From assembly GCA_964431365.1 (NCBI GenBank), contig CAYSJJ010000007.1, positions 1 through 64,000 of the forward strand: a stretch of DNA of 64,000 bases. Direction: 5' to 3'. Shown piece after piece: positions 1 to 8,418 of the stretch. The position numbers and the translations under genes are program-made. How positions within the stretch are numbered: the first letter of the stretch is position 1; every line of letters begins with the position of its first letter. Below the pieces are notes generated by a model, which worked only from the letters and a program-made list of their open reading frames with translations, did no database searches and had not been told where the DNA came from. The stretch is from Geomobilibacter sp964431365. GTDB taxonomy: Bacteria; Desulfobacterota; Desulfuromonadia; Geobacterales; DSM-12255.

Positions 1-53
1 ATCGTGCCGATATTTACGTGCGGCTTCTTACGCTCAAATTTCGCCTTTGCCAT
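1..53 (-). CDS. tuf: Elongation factor Tu, N-terminal fragment (cut by window edge)
   Basis: Only the first 17 codons are present; the gene runs off the left edge. They translate as MAKAKFERKKPHVNIGT, the N-terminus of EF-Tu just before its GTP-binding P-loop. A GGGAGG ribosome-binding site lies about 7 bases upstream of the ATG. EF-Tu delivers aminoacyl-tRNA to the ribosome. It follows four tRNA genes on the same strand, the common bacterial tRNA(Thr-Tyr-Gly-Thr)-tuf arrangement, so it is probably cotranscribed with them. Confidence 0.9.
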   Translation of the reverse strand, partial: MAKAKFERKKPHVNIGT

Positions 54-139
54 TGGCTTACCTCCCGGGCTGAAACTAAAAATGCAGAGTTTGTTCTCTG
101 GTGGCGTAGGTGATGCAGAATAGTCAATGTTGCCAAAAA

Positions 140-215
<76 letters not shown>

Positions 216-226
216 TTATTCAACAT

Positions 227-303
227 TGGAGCGGGAAACGGGACTCGAACCCGCGACCCTCAGCTTGGAAGGCTGATGCTCTAGCCAACTGAGCTACTCC
301 CGC
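227..303 (-). tRNA. tRNA-Gly (anticodon TCC)
   Basis: A 77-base cloverleaf on the minus strand, acceptor GCGGGAG pairing with TTCCCGC, CCA encoded. The anticodon loop CTTCCAA is flanked by TCAGC/GCTGA, giving anticodon TCC (glycine). It lies 11 bases upstream of tRNA-Thr(GGT). Confidence 0.95.
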
Positions 304-415
304 CTTATTCTGCATGATACTTCGTTGAGAGGGCATCCATTGCCTCGGCCCCAGTTCTCTCGACCTCTCGGTCTCCTGGGCAGCGCTGCGCATGCTACCT
401 TCTCTGCGGATTTTC

Positions 416-501
416 TGGTGGAGGGAGGAGGATTCGAACCTCCGAAGTCGTACGACGACAGATTTACAGTCTGTTCCCTTTGGCCGCTCGGGAATCCCTC
501 C
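416..501 (-). tRNA. tRNA-Tyr (anticodon GTA)
   Basis: An 86-base class II tRNA on the minus strand with a long variable arm, acceptor GGAGGGA/TCCCTCC, discriminator A and encoded CCA. The anticodon loop CTGTAAA gives GTA (tyrosine). A spacer of 112 bases with no recognisable gene separates it from tRNA-Gly. Confidence 0.95.
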
Positions 502-529
502 AGGGTGATTTGGCCGTTGTTTCTTTCAG

Positions 530-605
530 TGGAGCTGGCGATGGGACTCGAACCCGCAACCTGCTGATTACAAGTCAGCTGCTCTACCAATTGAGCTACG
601 CCAGC
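530..605 (-). tRNA. tRNA-Thr (anticodon TGT)
   Basis: A 76-base cloverleaf on the minus strand, acceptor GCTGGCG/CGCCAGC, CCA encoded. The anticodon loop CTTGTAA between GCTGA/TCAGC gives TGT (threonine). It is first in the four-tRNA cluster that leads into tuf and complements the GGT threonine tRNA. Confidence 0.95.
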
Positions 606-667
606 AAAGCCCGCCAATGATGCGGACGCGAAGCGAATTCTCTATTTAAAGGAAGTGCGTCTTATTG

Positions 668-2503
668 TCAAGATTTTTTTCGCCTACTATTTTTCTTTGT
701 CGTACCGAGCCCCCCACCCCGAGGCCCTGGGCGGTGTGGCACTCCCGGCCGTCCATCCAGCAGGGACGCCGCTTGAGCCTCCCGCCCGCAGGCCCGCAAG
801 GCAGCCAATACCTGCTGCCGCTCGTCCGGAAGGTGCCAGAGGAGGAGTGCCTTCTGCTGACGCTTCTCCTTTTCGCTCCTGGCCACGTACACCCTCTCCC
901 CGGAAAAGGGATCGATCCCGGTGTGATAGATACAGGTGGCAACGGTTCCCGGCGTGGGGGTGAAGTCCTGAACCTGCTCCACGCGGAGATTTAGCTGCCT
1001 CAGCATGAGTGCAAGGTCGACCATGTCGCTGACGGTGCAGCCGGGATGCCCGGAGATGAAGTAGGGTACCACCGCCTGCCGCTTGCCGATGCTGGCGCTC
1101 TCCTGGCGGAAGAGCGCCAGAAACTCCATAAACGCCGACCCTGCTGGCTTGTGCATTACCCTGGTCACCCGGTCGACAAGGTGCTCCGGCGCCACCTTCA
1201 GCAGCCCACCCACCTGGTGGGCCAGGAGTTCGCGAAAATATGCAGGCTGCCGGGCCAACAGGTCATAGCGGATTCCGGAAGCGACGGCGGTATGCCGCAC
1301 CCCGGCGACTGACCGTGCCTTTGCCAGCAGCCGGGCCCCCTCACCGTCTGCAACCTTCAGATGCGTGCAGATTGAGGGGAACAGGCAACTCTGACGCCGA
1401 CAACCGCTCCCTCCGTCGGGTCCGGCGCAGCGCATGGCGTACATGTTGGCAGTTGGTCCGCCGATATCGCTGATGCTCCCCTTGAACCAGGGGGCAGCGG
1501 CCAGTCGGGCGACCTCCGCCAGAATCGACGCTTCGCTTCGGGACTGGATGACCTTCCCCTGATGACTGGTGATGGCGCAGAAGGCGCACCCTCCGCTGCA
1601 GCCGCGATGGGTGGTGATAGAGGTCTTTATCTGCTCCCAGGCCGGAATCGGCTCGCGATACGTCGGATGGGGGAGCCTGGTGAAGGGGAGCCCGTAGACC
1701 TGGTCGAGCTCCCTGGCGGCCAGCGGAAGCGCGGGAGGATTGCAGACGAGCCAGCGGTCGGCGTGGCGCTGCGCCAGGGGTTTGCCGCAGTGGGGGTTCT
1801 GCTCCAGGGCTGCCAGTCGAAAGGCCTCGGCATACCTCACCGTGTCAACGGAGACCTCTTCGAACGAAGGGATAGCCACCCCTGTCGCAGGGAACTCCCG
1901 CGCCGCAAAGGCCGTGCCCCTGACATCGCGGATCGTTCCGATACCCTCCCCCCCGCGCATCCGCTCTGCCACTTCCAGGAGCGGCCGCTCCCCCATGCCG
2001 TAGACCAGGAGATCGGCCTTGCTGTCAAGGAGGATGGAGCGCCTTACCGCGTCATCCCAGTAGTCATAGTGGGCGAGGCGACGCAGCGAGGCCTCGATGC
2101 CGCCAATAACCACCGGGACGTCCCGATAGGCGGATTTGCAGCAGGAGGTATAGACGATTGTCGCCCGGTTGGGGCGTGAACCATGCCGGTTTCCCGGTGT
2201 GTAGGCGTCGTCGCGGCGCAGTTTGCGGGCCGGCGTGTAGTGGGCGACCATCGAATCCATGGCGCCGGCGGCCACGGCAAAGAAGAGGCGCGGCCGGCCG
2301 AGGAGGGTGAAGGCGTCCCTGCTCCGCCAGTCCGGCTGTGCAATGATCCCGACCCGAAAGCCGCGGGACTCCAGCCAGCGGGCCAGGAGCGGTACCCCGA
2401 AGGCGGGATGGTCGATGTAGGCGTCGCCGGTGACGAAGATGACGTCCAGCTCGCTCCAGCCGCGCTGGCGCACCTCTTCGGGTGTTATGGGGATAAAGGA
2501 CAT
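668..2503 (-). CDS. YgiQ-family radical SAM protein
   Basis: A 611-residue protein matching the UPF0313/YgiQ family: N-terminal cobalamin-binding-like region (residues 1-270), then a radical SAM core with the 4Fe-4S cluster motif CSGGCAFC (Cys302, 306, 309), followed by the YgiQ C-terminal region. The length is typical of the family. The family is conserved in bacteria but its substrate is not established, so only membership is called. The last 20 residues are lysine/arginine rich (KKNSRRKKS). It follows argC on the same strand, separated by a 180 bp dispersed repeat. Confidence 0.88.
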   Translation of the reverse strand: MSFIPITPEEVRQRGWSELDVIFVTGDAYIDHPAFGVPLLARWLESRGFRVGIIAQPDWRSRDAFTLLGRPRLFFAVAAGAMDSMVAHYTPARKLRRDDAYTPGNRHGSRPNRATIVYTSCCKSAYRDVPVVIGGIEASLRRLAHYDYWDDAVRRSILLDSKADLLVYGMGERPLLEVAERMRGGEGIGTIRDVRGTAFAAREFPATGVAIPSFEEVSVDTVRYAEAFRLAALEQNPHCGKPLAQRHADRWLVCNPPALPLAARELDQVYGLPFTRLPHPTYREPIPAWEQIKTSITTHRGCSGGCAFCAITSHQGKVIQSRSEASILAEVARLAAAPWFKGSISDIGGPTANMYAMRCAGPDGGSGCRRQSCLFPSICTHLKVADGEGARLLAKARSVAGVRHTAVASGIRYDLLARQPAYFRELLAHQVGGLLKVAPEHLVDRVTRVMHKPAGSAFMEFLALFRQESASIGKRQAVVPYFISGHPGCTVSDMVDLALMLRQLNLRVEQVQDFTPTPGTVATCIYHTGIDPFSGERVYVARSEKEKRQQKALLLWHLPDERQQVLAALRACGREAQAASLLDGRPGVPHRPGPRGGGLGTTKKNSRRKKS

Positions 2504-2518
2504 GTATCTCCGCGCATT

Positions 2519-2698
2519 CTCGAGGGCAGCTCGCCCCGCTCCGCTCAGAGCACCCTCACACCGCTGCGGTACGGCTCATTTCGTGACGGCCCATCAACTC
2601 GCCCTGCCGGGCTCAGACACGATGGGACATCTTAACTTCATTTCGCCTACAGCAGCTGGCGTCCGGACACAGTCGCTCCACAACGAGCAGCTCTCGAG
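2519..2698. repeat. Dispersed structured repeat, family A, copy 1
   Basis: A 180 bp element in the argC/YgiQ-family junction. Its ends form an inverted repeat of 15 bases with 2 mismatches: CTCGAGGGCAGCTCG at 2519-2533 against CGAGCAGCTCTCGAG at 2684-2698. The core (about 2550-2685) is roughly 80 percent identical by eye to the element at 8419-8607, including an internal CCCATC...GATGGG stem. The outer stems of the two copies have different sequences but each pairs with itself. No coding potential is convincing. Confidence 0.75.
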
Positions 2699-2710
2699 GG
2701 TCGAACCGTA

Positions 2711-3751
2711 TCAGGGGAAGAGCGCCAGCCCCTCCAGCCCCATGTTCTCAGGCAAATCGGCCAGGATGTTCATGTTCTGGATCGCCTGACCTGCCGCCCC
2801 TTTCACCAGGTTGTCGAGGGCCGTGGTGACGATCACCCGGCCGGTACGTTTGTCAACGGCCAGGCCGATGTCGCAGAAATTGCTGCCGCGGACAAAGGCG
2901 GTCGACGGGTAGCTTCCCTCGGGCAGGATCCGGACAAACGCCTCGCCGTCGTAGAACTCCCGATAGAGGGCGAGGAGTTCTGCGGTGCTCGCCTCGGCCA
3001 GGAGCCGGCCATAGATGGTGGATACGATCCCCCGGTCCATGGGGACCAGGTGCGGCGTAAAGGAGATGGTGATCGTCTCGCCAGCCAGCAGCGACAACTC
3101 CTGCTCGATCTCGGGGATGTGCCTGTGCACCCCACCCACACCGTACGGCTTGAAGCTGTCGTTCACCTCACAGAAGAGGTTGTCCACCTTGGCGCTCCGC
3201 CCGGCGCCGGTAACGCCCGACTTGCTGTCGGAGATGATGGAGTCGGTAGCGATGAGCCCCCCTTGCAGCAGAGGGGCCAGTCCGAGGATGACGCTGGTCG
3301 GGTAGCAGCCGGGATTGGCCACCAGCCGCGCCCCGGCAATCGTCTCCCGCCGGATCTCGGGCAGCCCGTAGACCGCCTCGGCCAGGAGATCCGGACTGGT
3401 GTGGTCAGCGTACCAGGCGGCATAGGTTTCCGGATCCCTCAAACGGTAGTCGGCGGAGAGGTCGACGACCCGCTTCCCCTTCCGGAGCAGGGTCGGCACC
3501 ACCGCCATGGCCGCCTGGTGGGGGAGCGCGGTGAAGATCAGATCGGCCTTTTCCGCCGCGGCCTCGGCGTCGACCTTCTCCAGCACCAGGTCGCACCGGT
3601 CACGGAGTGAAGGGAAGATATCGGCGATCTTCCTGCCGGCGCTCTGTTCCGAGGTCACGCAGGTGACGGCCGCCTCTGGGTGGGTGTAGAGAAGCCGCAG
3701 CAGCTCGACCCCGGTGTAGCCGCTAGCACCAATGACTGCAACGTTCAGCAT
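2711..3751 (-). CDS. argC: N-acetyl-gamma-glutamyl-phosphate reductase
   Basis: A 346-residue ArgC. It reduces N-acetylglutamyl phosphate with NADPH to the semialdehyde in arginine synthesis. The N-terminus carries the dinucleotide-binding motif GASGYTG (residues 8-14), and the catalytic cysteine is Cys149 in GCYPTS. The ATG at 3751 is preferred over an upstream in-frame ATG because GAGGAGG lies just before it and homologues begin MLNVAVIGASGYTG. It is downstream of rplM-rpsI on the same strand, but a hairpin at 3820-3849 probably separates the transcripts. No other arg gene is present in the window. Confidence 0.95.
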   Translation of the reverse strand: MLNVAVIGASGYTGVELLRLLYTHPEAAVTCVTSEQSAGRKIADIFPSLRDRCDLVLEKVDAEAAAEKADLIFTALPHQAAMAVVPTLLRKGKRVVDLSADYRLRDPETYAAWYADHTSPDLLAEAVYGLPEIRRETIAGARLVANPGCYPTSVILGLAPLLQGGLIATDSIISDSKSGVTGAGRSAKVDNLFCEVNDSFKPYGVGGVHRHIPEIEQELSLLAGETITISFTPHLVPMDRGIVSTIYGRLLAEASTAELLALYREFYDGEAFVRILPEGSYPSTAFVRGSNFCDIGLAVDKRTGRVIVTTALDNLVKGAAGQAIQNMNILADLPENMGLEGLALFP

Positions 3752-3819
3752 AGTAAGCCTCCTCGCCCGGCATGGGCGGAACAAACTGGTTGAGCGAAAC
3801 GGAGAGCGCACAATACAGA

Positions 3820-3849
3820 AAGGGGAAAACCCTGACGGATTTTCCCCTT
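3820..3849 (-). terminator. Probable terminator after rpsI
   Basis: A perfect 10 bp stem (AAGGGGAAAA / TTTTCCCCTT) with a 10-base loop lies directly downstream of rpsI on the minus strand. The T-run after it is weak (TTTCTG), so termination may be partial and argC may be read through. Confidence 0.55.
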
Positions 3850-3871
3850 GTCGACCGTATGGCCTGCGCGA

Positions 3872-4267
3872 TTAACGCTTGGAGAACTGGAAGCTCTTCC
3901 GTGCAGCAGCCTTGCCGTACTTCTTCCGCTCCTTCACGCGTGAGTCGCGGGTGATGAAGCCGGCCTTCTTGAGGGTGGCGCGCAGCTCGTTGTCGGCCTC
4001 GAGGAGCGCCTTGGTGATGCCGTGCTTGATGGCACCGGCCTGACCGGAGTCGCCGCCGCCGCGGACCGTCACGTAGATGTCGAACTTGTCCACGTTTTCG
4101 GTCAGCTCCAGAGGCTGACGGACAACCATCTTGGAGGTTTCGCGCCCGAAATAATCATCGAGTGACTTGCTGTTGACCGTGATCTTCCCGGTGCCGGGCT
4201 TGAGCCACACCCGGGCGATGGAGGATTTGCGCTTGCCAGTACCGTAAAAACTCTGAGTTGCAGCCAT
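3872..4267 (-). CDS. rpsI: 30S ribosomal protein S9
   Basis: A 131-residue protein of full S9 length. It begins MAATQSFYGTGKRKSSIARV and ends in the basic tail RKSFQFSKR that reaches the decoding site in the small subunit. The GRETSKMVVRQPLE and RGGGDSGQAGAIKHGI segments are S9 signatures. It lies 42 bases downstream of rplM, the standard L13-S9 operon, with an AGGAG site before the ATG. Confidence 0.97.
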   Translation of the reverse strand: MAATQSFYGTGKRKSSIARVWLKPGTGKITVNSKSLDDYFGRETSKMVVRQPLELTENVDKFDIYVTVRGGGDSGQAGAIKHGITKALLEADNELRATLKKAGFITRDSRVKERKKYGKAAARKSFQFSKR

Positions 4268-4309
4268 CTGTGCTATCTCCTACGAGGAACTTTCTCGCTG
4301 TGCGATCGG

Positions 4310-4741
4310 TTAAATGTCCAGCACCTTCGGCTGTTGGGCCTTGTGGGGGTGCTCAGGACCGGCGTATATCTTCAGCTTGCTCAGCATGTGCCGGGCCAGC
4401 TTGTTCTTGGGCAGCATCCCCTTGACAGCCTTCTTGATGATATCTTCGGGCTTCTTCTCAAGGAGTTTGCCGGCGGTGATGGTCTTGAGTCCACCCGGGA
4501 AGCCGGTGTGATGGTGATAGGCCTTGTCGGCCAGCTTGTTACCGGTCAGTGCGATCTTGGCAGCATTCACCACGATGACGAAATCGCCGGTATCCACACT
4601 CGGGGTGTAGATCGGCTTTTTCTTACCGCGCAGAATATTGGCGATCTCGGTTGCAACCCGGCCAAGCACCTTGTTGTCCACGTCAACCAGGAACCACTCC
4701 CTGGTAATGTCTTCCTGCTTTGCTACCTGCGTTGTCTTCAT
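4310..4741 (-). CDS. rplM: 50S ribosomal protein L13
   Basis: A 143-residue L13. The start at 4741 (MKTTQVAKQEDITREWFLVD) is chosen because GAGGGAG precedes it and it gives family length; an upstream in-frame ATG would add 21 unrelated residues. Signatures include KVLGRVATEIANILRGK and TGDFVIVVNAAKIALTGNK. First gene of the rplM-rpsI unit. A spacer of about 110 bases separates it from the truA start-distal end. Confidence 0.97.
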   Translation of the reverse strand: MKTTQVAKQEDITREWFLVDVDNKVLGRVATEIANILRGKKKPIYTPSVDTGDFVIVVNAAKIALTGNKLADKAYHHHTGFPGGLKTITAGKLLEKKPEDIIKKAVKGMLPKNKLARHMLSKLKIYAGPEHPHKAQQPKVLDI

Positions 4742-4851
4742 TGCTCCCTCACGACTGCGTAAATAACCTGTATCCACGGAAAGTTCGTAAACTAATTCAT
4801 TCACCGCACCCTGTCAAGAAAAAAAATCCCTGGGAAGAGCTTTCCAACTGG

Positions 4852-5583
4852 TCAGTAGTAGACCTCCATGAGGCAGAGTCCGTGGGGAGGAGCCGTCGGC
4901 CCCGCGCTGCAGCCAGGCTCTTCCAGGCATTGCCGGATGCGCTCCGGGGCAAGGCGCCCGCTTCCCACCTCCACGAGCGTCCCGACCATGATCCTGACCA
5001 TATTCCTGAGAAAGCCGGAGCCCTGCACGTCGATACGGATGGACTCCCCTTCCCGGCCGACCTCCACGCTATCGATACGCCGGACCGTGGTCTTTGCCGC
5101 GCAACCGGCGGTGCGAAATGCGGCAAAGTCGTGCTCACCGACGAAGAACGACGCGGCCACCCTCATCCGCTCCAGGTCCAGCGGCTTCCGGAGGTGCCAG
5201 GCGTAGAGCCGCGCCAGCGGAGCGCGGCAGGTGGCATGAAGGATGGTGTAGCGATAATGCTTTCCCGTGGCGTCGCGACGCGGGTCGAACGCGGCCGGCA
5301 CATCAACGGCGTGACGTACGGCGATATCAGGGGGGAGAAAGGCATTGAGCCCGTCGCGAAACGCCTGGACCGGGATGGTACTCTCCGTCCGGAATGCCGC
5401 CACCATCCCCCTGGCATGCACCCCAGCATCGGTGCGTCCCGAGGAGAAGAGCCTCACCGGGTGCTTCACCAGGCGCGCCACCCCTTCCTCCATCACCTGC
5501 TGGACAGCCAGGCCATTCGGCTGCACCTGCCAGCCGGCATAACCGGTACCGTCATATTCGATAATCAGCTTGACCGTTCGCAC
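4852..5583 (-). CDS. truA: tRNA pseudouridine(38-40) synthase
   Basis: A 243-residue TruA, which makes pseudouridine at positions 38-40 of the tRNA anticodon arm. The catalytic aspartate is Asp52 in SSGRTDAGVHARG. The start is a GTG at 5583 (VRTVKLIIEYDGTGYAGWQ): family length fits and a GGTGGAG site lies just upstream. A much longer in-frame extension exists but has no homology and covers an opposite-strand promoter and reading frame. Transcribed toward rplM, about 110 bases away. Confidence 0.93.
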   Translation of the reverse strand: MRTVKLIIEYDGTGYAGWQVQPNGLAVQQVMEEGVARLVKHPVRLFSSGRTDAGVHARGMVAAFRTESTIPVQAFRDGLNAFLPPDIAVRHAVDVPAAFDPRRDATGKHYRYTILHATCRAPLARLYAWHLRKPLDLERMRVAASFFVGEHDFAAFRTAGCAAKTTVRRIDSVEVGREGESIRIDVQGSGFLRNMVRIMVGTLVEVGSGRLAPERIRQCLEEPGCSAGPTAPPHGLCLMEVYY

Positions 5584-5714
5584 GCGCTCTCCACCATAGG
5601 GGCAGCCCCCCTTCTGAAAAGTCGGCCGGGTCCCGGCCGGTATCGTTCCGCATCCGCCTGCCACCTGCACGGAGGGAGGCCGAAAAATCAGCAAACTCCG
5701 TACGATGACGACGG

Positions 5715-5723
5715 TGCTATAAT
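5715..5723 (+). promoter_or_regulatory. Extended -10 promoter element
   Basis: TGCTATAAT is a perfect extended -10 (TGN-TATAAT) on the plus strand; no good -35 is visible, as is usual for this promoter class. It would start transcription near 5730, about 23 bases before the ATG at 5753, and so supports the small plus-strand gene there. Confidence 0.5.
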
Positions 5724-5752
5724 CTAATGAGAGAAGGGAGAGGTCTCTGGTC

Positions 5753-6133
5753 ATGGCAGACCTCCGCATCACATGGAGTGCATACCGTCCCCCCTTGATC
5801 GCGTACCGAGAGGAGGCACGACGTTCACTACCCGGAAATCCTCCCCCACCGCCGCCCGACAGAGGCGAGGCGGCTACGGCCAGCCATGAGACTCCGCCGA
5901 TCATCGAGCCACGAACTTCGCCGTCTCCATTCTCCCCGCAAGTCAGCCCGATCTTCGCAGCGCGCGTCTACCAGGCGAACATCCCGACACAACTCTACAC
6001 CTACCCATTCGTCACCCGTCCGGATAAGAACGACGTGCCCGGCGCCACCAGCGGTGCAGCGAATGAGCAGGCTGGCACGCCTGTCACCCTGATTCCCTAC
6101 GAGCCGGGTACCCTGGTCGATTGCCATGTCTGA
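5753..6133 (+). CDS. Small proline-rich protein of unknown function
   Basis: A 126-residue reading frame that I do not recognise. Residues 1-55 are proline and arginine rich (PGNPPPPPPDRGE); residues 65-126 look more ordered (VYQANIPTQLYTYPF, then EPGTLVDCHV at the end). There is no signal peptide or membrane segment. Support comes from a perfect extended -10 at 5715-5723, a GAAGGGAGAGG ribosome-binding region before the ATG, and codon choice similar to its neighbours. It is the only plus-strand gene between truA and asd, and converges on asd with a 16-base gap. It could still be spurious. Confidence 0.5.
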   Translation: MADLRITWSAYRPPLIAYREEARRSLPGNPPPPPPDRGEAATASHETPPIIEPRTSPSPFSPQVSPIFAARVYQANIPTQLYTYPFVTRPDKNDVPGATSGAANEQAGTPVTLIPYEPGTLVDCHV

Positions 6134-6149
6134 GCCGTAGAGAGCCCTC

Positions 6150-7169
6150 CTACTTCAGGTAGGTGCCGATCAGGATCTCTGCGATCTGCACCGCATTGGT
6201 AGCGGCCCCCTTCCGGATGTTGTCCGCCACCACCCAGAGATTCAGCCCGTTTGCGATGGAGCCGTCCTCGCGCACGCGCCCGACCAGGACCATGTCCTGG
6301 CCGGCGGCGTCCAGCGGCATCGGGTACTCTCCGCTGGCCGGATCATCCACCATTTCCACCCCCGGGGCGACTTTCAGCAGCTCGCGGGCCACGGCCGCGG
6401 TGAGTTTCTGTTCGGTCTCCACATTGATCGACTCCGAGTGACCGTAAAAGACCGGTACGCGGACCGTGGTGGCAGAGATCGCGACGTCGGCCTCCAGGAT
6501 CTTGCGTGTTTCGTTGACGATCTTCATCTCTTCGACGGTAGAGTCGTTGTCGCCAAAGGAGTCGACCTGCGGGAGGCAATTGAAGGCTATCTGGTGCGGA
6601 AAGACCTTGATCTCTGGCGACTTGCCGTTCAGCAGGAAGCGGATCTGCTTGTCCAGCTCCGCCACCCCCTTCTTGCCGCTGCCGGAGACGGCCTGATAGG
6701 TGGAGACGACGATCCGCCTGATGACGGCTGCGTCGTGCAGCGGTTTCAGGGCCACCACCATCTGGATGGCAGAGCAGGTGGGGTTGGCGATGATACCCTT
6801 GCCGGTGTAGCGGGCTATGGCGTGGGGGTTCACCTCGGGGACCACCAGCGGGACGTCCGGGTCCATCCGCCAGGTGCAGGAAGTATCGATGCAGACTGCC
6901 CCCGCAGCTGCGGCCGCCGGACAGAACTCCCGGCTACGCTCACCGCCCGCCGCAAAGAGGGCGATATCGATCCCCGCGAAGGAGTCGCGGGTCACCTCCT
7001 GCACCAGCACCGGACTCCCTTTGAACTCCAGCACCTCCCCCACGTTCCGGCCGCTCCCCAGGAGCGACAGCTTCCCGACCGGGAAGTTCCGCTCTTCGAG
7101 ACACTCGACCATCTGGGCGCCGACGGCGCCGGTGGCGCCAACCACGGCCACGTTCCACAGTTTAGCCAT
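6150..7169 (-). CDS. asd: Aspartate-semialdehyde dehydrogenase, common bacterial type
   Basis: A 339-residue ASADH. It converts aspartyl phosphate to aspartate semialdehyde for lysine, threonine, methionine and peptidoglycan. GATGAVG (residues 11-17) binds NADP and Cys132 in NPTCSAIQ is the catalytic cysteine. The ATG at 7169 is preferred to the one two codons upstream because AAGGAG is then 6 bases away rather than abutting. It lies 117 bases downstream of a second, E. coli-type asd on the same strand, with a strong hairpin between them. Having both classes is discussed as a finding. Confidence 0.92.
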   Translation of the reverse strand: MAKLWNVAVVGATGAVGAQMVECLEERNFPVGKLSLLGSGRNVGEVLEFKGSPVLVQEVTRDSFAGIDIALFAAGGERSREFCPAAAAAGAVCIDTSCTWRMDPDVPLVVPEVNPHAIARYTGKGIIANPTCSAIQMVVALKPLHDAAVIRRIVVSTYQAVSGSGKKGVAELDKQIRFLLNGKSPEIKVFPHQIAFNCLPQVDSFGDNDSTVEEMKIVNETRKILEADVAISATTVRVPVFYGHSESINVETEQKLTAAVARELLKVAPGVEMVDDPASGEYPMPLDAAGQDMVLVGRVREDGSIANGLNLWVVADNIRKGAATNAVQIAEILIGTYLK

Positions 7170-7200
7170 CACCATCTCCTTCTTGACTGTCGTGCGAAAT

Positions 7201-7227
7201 GAAAAGCGCCCCGGACCGGGGCGCTTT
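7201..7227 (-). terminator. Terminator between the two asd genes
   Basis: A 12 bp GC-rich stem (AAAGCGCCCCGG and its complement at 7203-7227) is followed on the minus strand by TTTTCATTTC. It sits 60 bases downstream of the E. coli-type asd and 30 bases upstream of the second asd, so it should limit read-through from one to the other. Confidence 0.7.
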
Positions 7228-7285
7228 CGTTGCTGCGCGACTGTTGTACCAGGGGACGGGCGCCTTCGCCCTCCACTGGATGACC

Positions 7286-8386
7286 CTATCGCTCCAGAAG
7301 AATCCTGAGCATGCGGCGGAGCGGCTCGGCCGCACCCCAGAGGAGCTGGTCGCCGCAGGTGAAGGCCTGGACATACTGAGGTCCCATCTTCATCTTCCGC
7401 ACCCGGCCGATGGGGACCGTGAGGGTCCCGGAAACCGCTGCCGGGGTGAGGTGCGTAAGGGTGTCGGCCTTGTTGTTGGGCACCAGCTTCACCCACTGGT
7501 TGTCGTTTTTGATCAGGTTCTCGATGTCCGCCAGCGGCAGGTCCTTGTTCAGCTTGATGGTCATGGCCTGGCTGTGGCAGCGCATGGCGCCGACCCGCAC
7601 GCAGATGCCGTCCACCGGGATCGGCGAGGTGGTGCCGAGGATCTTGTTGGTCTCGGCAAACCCCTTCCACTCCTCGCGGCTCTGGCCGTCCTCCACCTCA
7701 CGGTCGATCCAGGGGAGGACGCTGCCGGCCAGCGGGAAGCCGAACTCCTTCGTGGGGAGGAGGTCGCTCCGGAGGGTGGCGGTGACCGTCCGGTCGATCT
7801 CCAGGATGGCCGAGGAGGGGTCCTTGAGCAGGTGGGCGACGGAGCCGTGCAGCACCCCTTTCTGGGCCAGCAGCTCGCGCATGTTCGGGGCGCCGGCACC
7901 GGAAGCGGCCTGATAGGTCATGGAGGAGAGCCACTCGACCAGCCCGGCGCGGAAGAGACCGCCAAGGGCCATCAGCATCAGGCTGACGGTGCAGTTGCCG
8001 CCGATGAAGTCCTTGTCACCCCGCGCCAGGGCCGCGTCGATGACGTTGCGGTTGACCGGGTCGAGGATGATGACCGCGTTGTTCTCCATCCTGAGCGTGC
8101 TGGCCGCATCGATCCAGTATCCCTGCCACCCCTGCTTGCGCAGTTCGGGATGGACGCTCTTCGTGTAATCCCCCCCCTGACAGGTGAGGATCACGTCAAG
8201 TTTCTTCAGCTCCGCAATATCCGAAGCGTCTTTCAGTGTCCCGGCGTTCATCGGTGCAGGAGCACCCGCCTGGGAGGTGGAGAAAAAAACCGGCTCGAAG
8301 CCAAGGCTGAAATCTTTCTCCTCCTCCATCCGCTGGAGGAGAACCGAACCGACCATACCGCGCCAACCGACGATTCCGACTTTCAT
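7286..8386 (-). CDS. asd: Aspartate-semialdehyde dehydrogenase, E. coli type
   Basis: A 366-residue ASADH of the class found in gammaproteobacteria, beginning MKVGIVGWRGMVGSVLLQRM; the catalytic cysteine is Cys132 in GGNCTVSLMLMALGG. It catalyses the same reaction as its neighbour at 6150-7169 but belongs to a clearly different sequence class. AAAGGAACTGAG before the ATG serves as ribosome-binding site. It follows leuB, with a 189 bp dispersed repeat filling the junction, and is closed by the hairpin at 7201-7227. Confidence 0.93.
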   Translation of the reverse strand: MKVGIVGWRGMVGSVLLQRMEEEKDFSLGFEPVFFSTSQAGAPAPMNAGTLKDASDIAELKKLDVILTCQGGDYTKSVHPELRKQGWQGYWIDAASTLRMENNAVIILDPVNRNVIDAALARGDKDFIGGNCTVSLMLMALGGLFRAGLVEWLSSMTYQAASGAGAPNMRELLAQKGVLHGSVAHLLKDPSSAILEIDRTVTATLRSDLLPTKEFGFPLAGSVLPWIDREVEDGQSREEWKGFAETNKILGTTSPIPVDGICVRVGAMRCHSQAMTIKLNKDLPLADIENLIKNDNQWVKLVPNNKADTLTHLTPAAVSGTLTVPIGRVRKMKMGPQYVQAFTCGDQLLWGAAEPLRRMLRILLER

Positions 8387-8418
8387 AGTCTCAGTTCCTT
8401 TTCTGGTAATAAGTTGTG

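Noticed and set aside
304..415. Possible fifth tRNA between tRNA-Gly and tRNA-Tyr
   Set aside because: No cloverleaf or T-loop consensus could be found in this spacer on either strand.
5584..5904. N-terminal extension of truA by more than 100 codons
   Set aside because: No homology, low-complexity glycine/serine content, and the GTG at 5583 gives exact TruA length with a ribosome-binding site.
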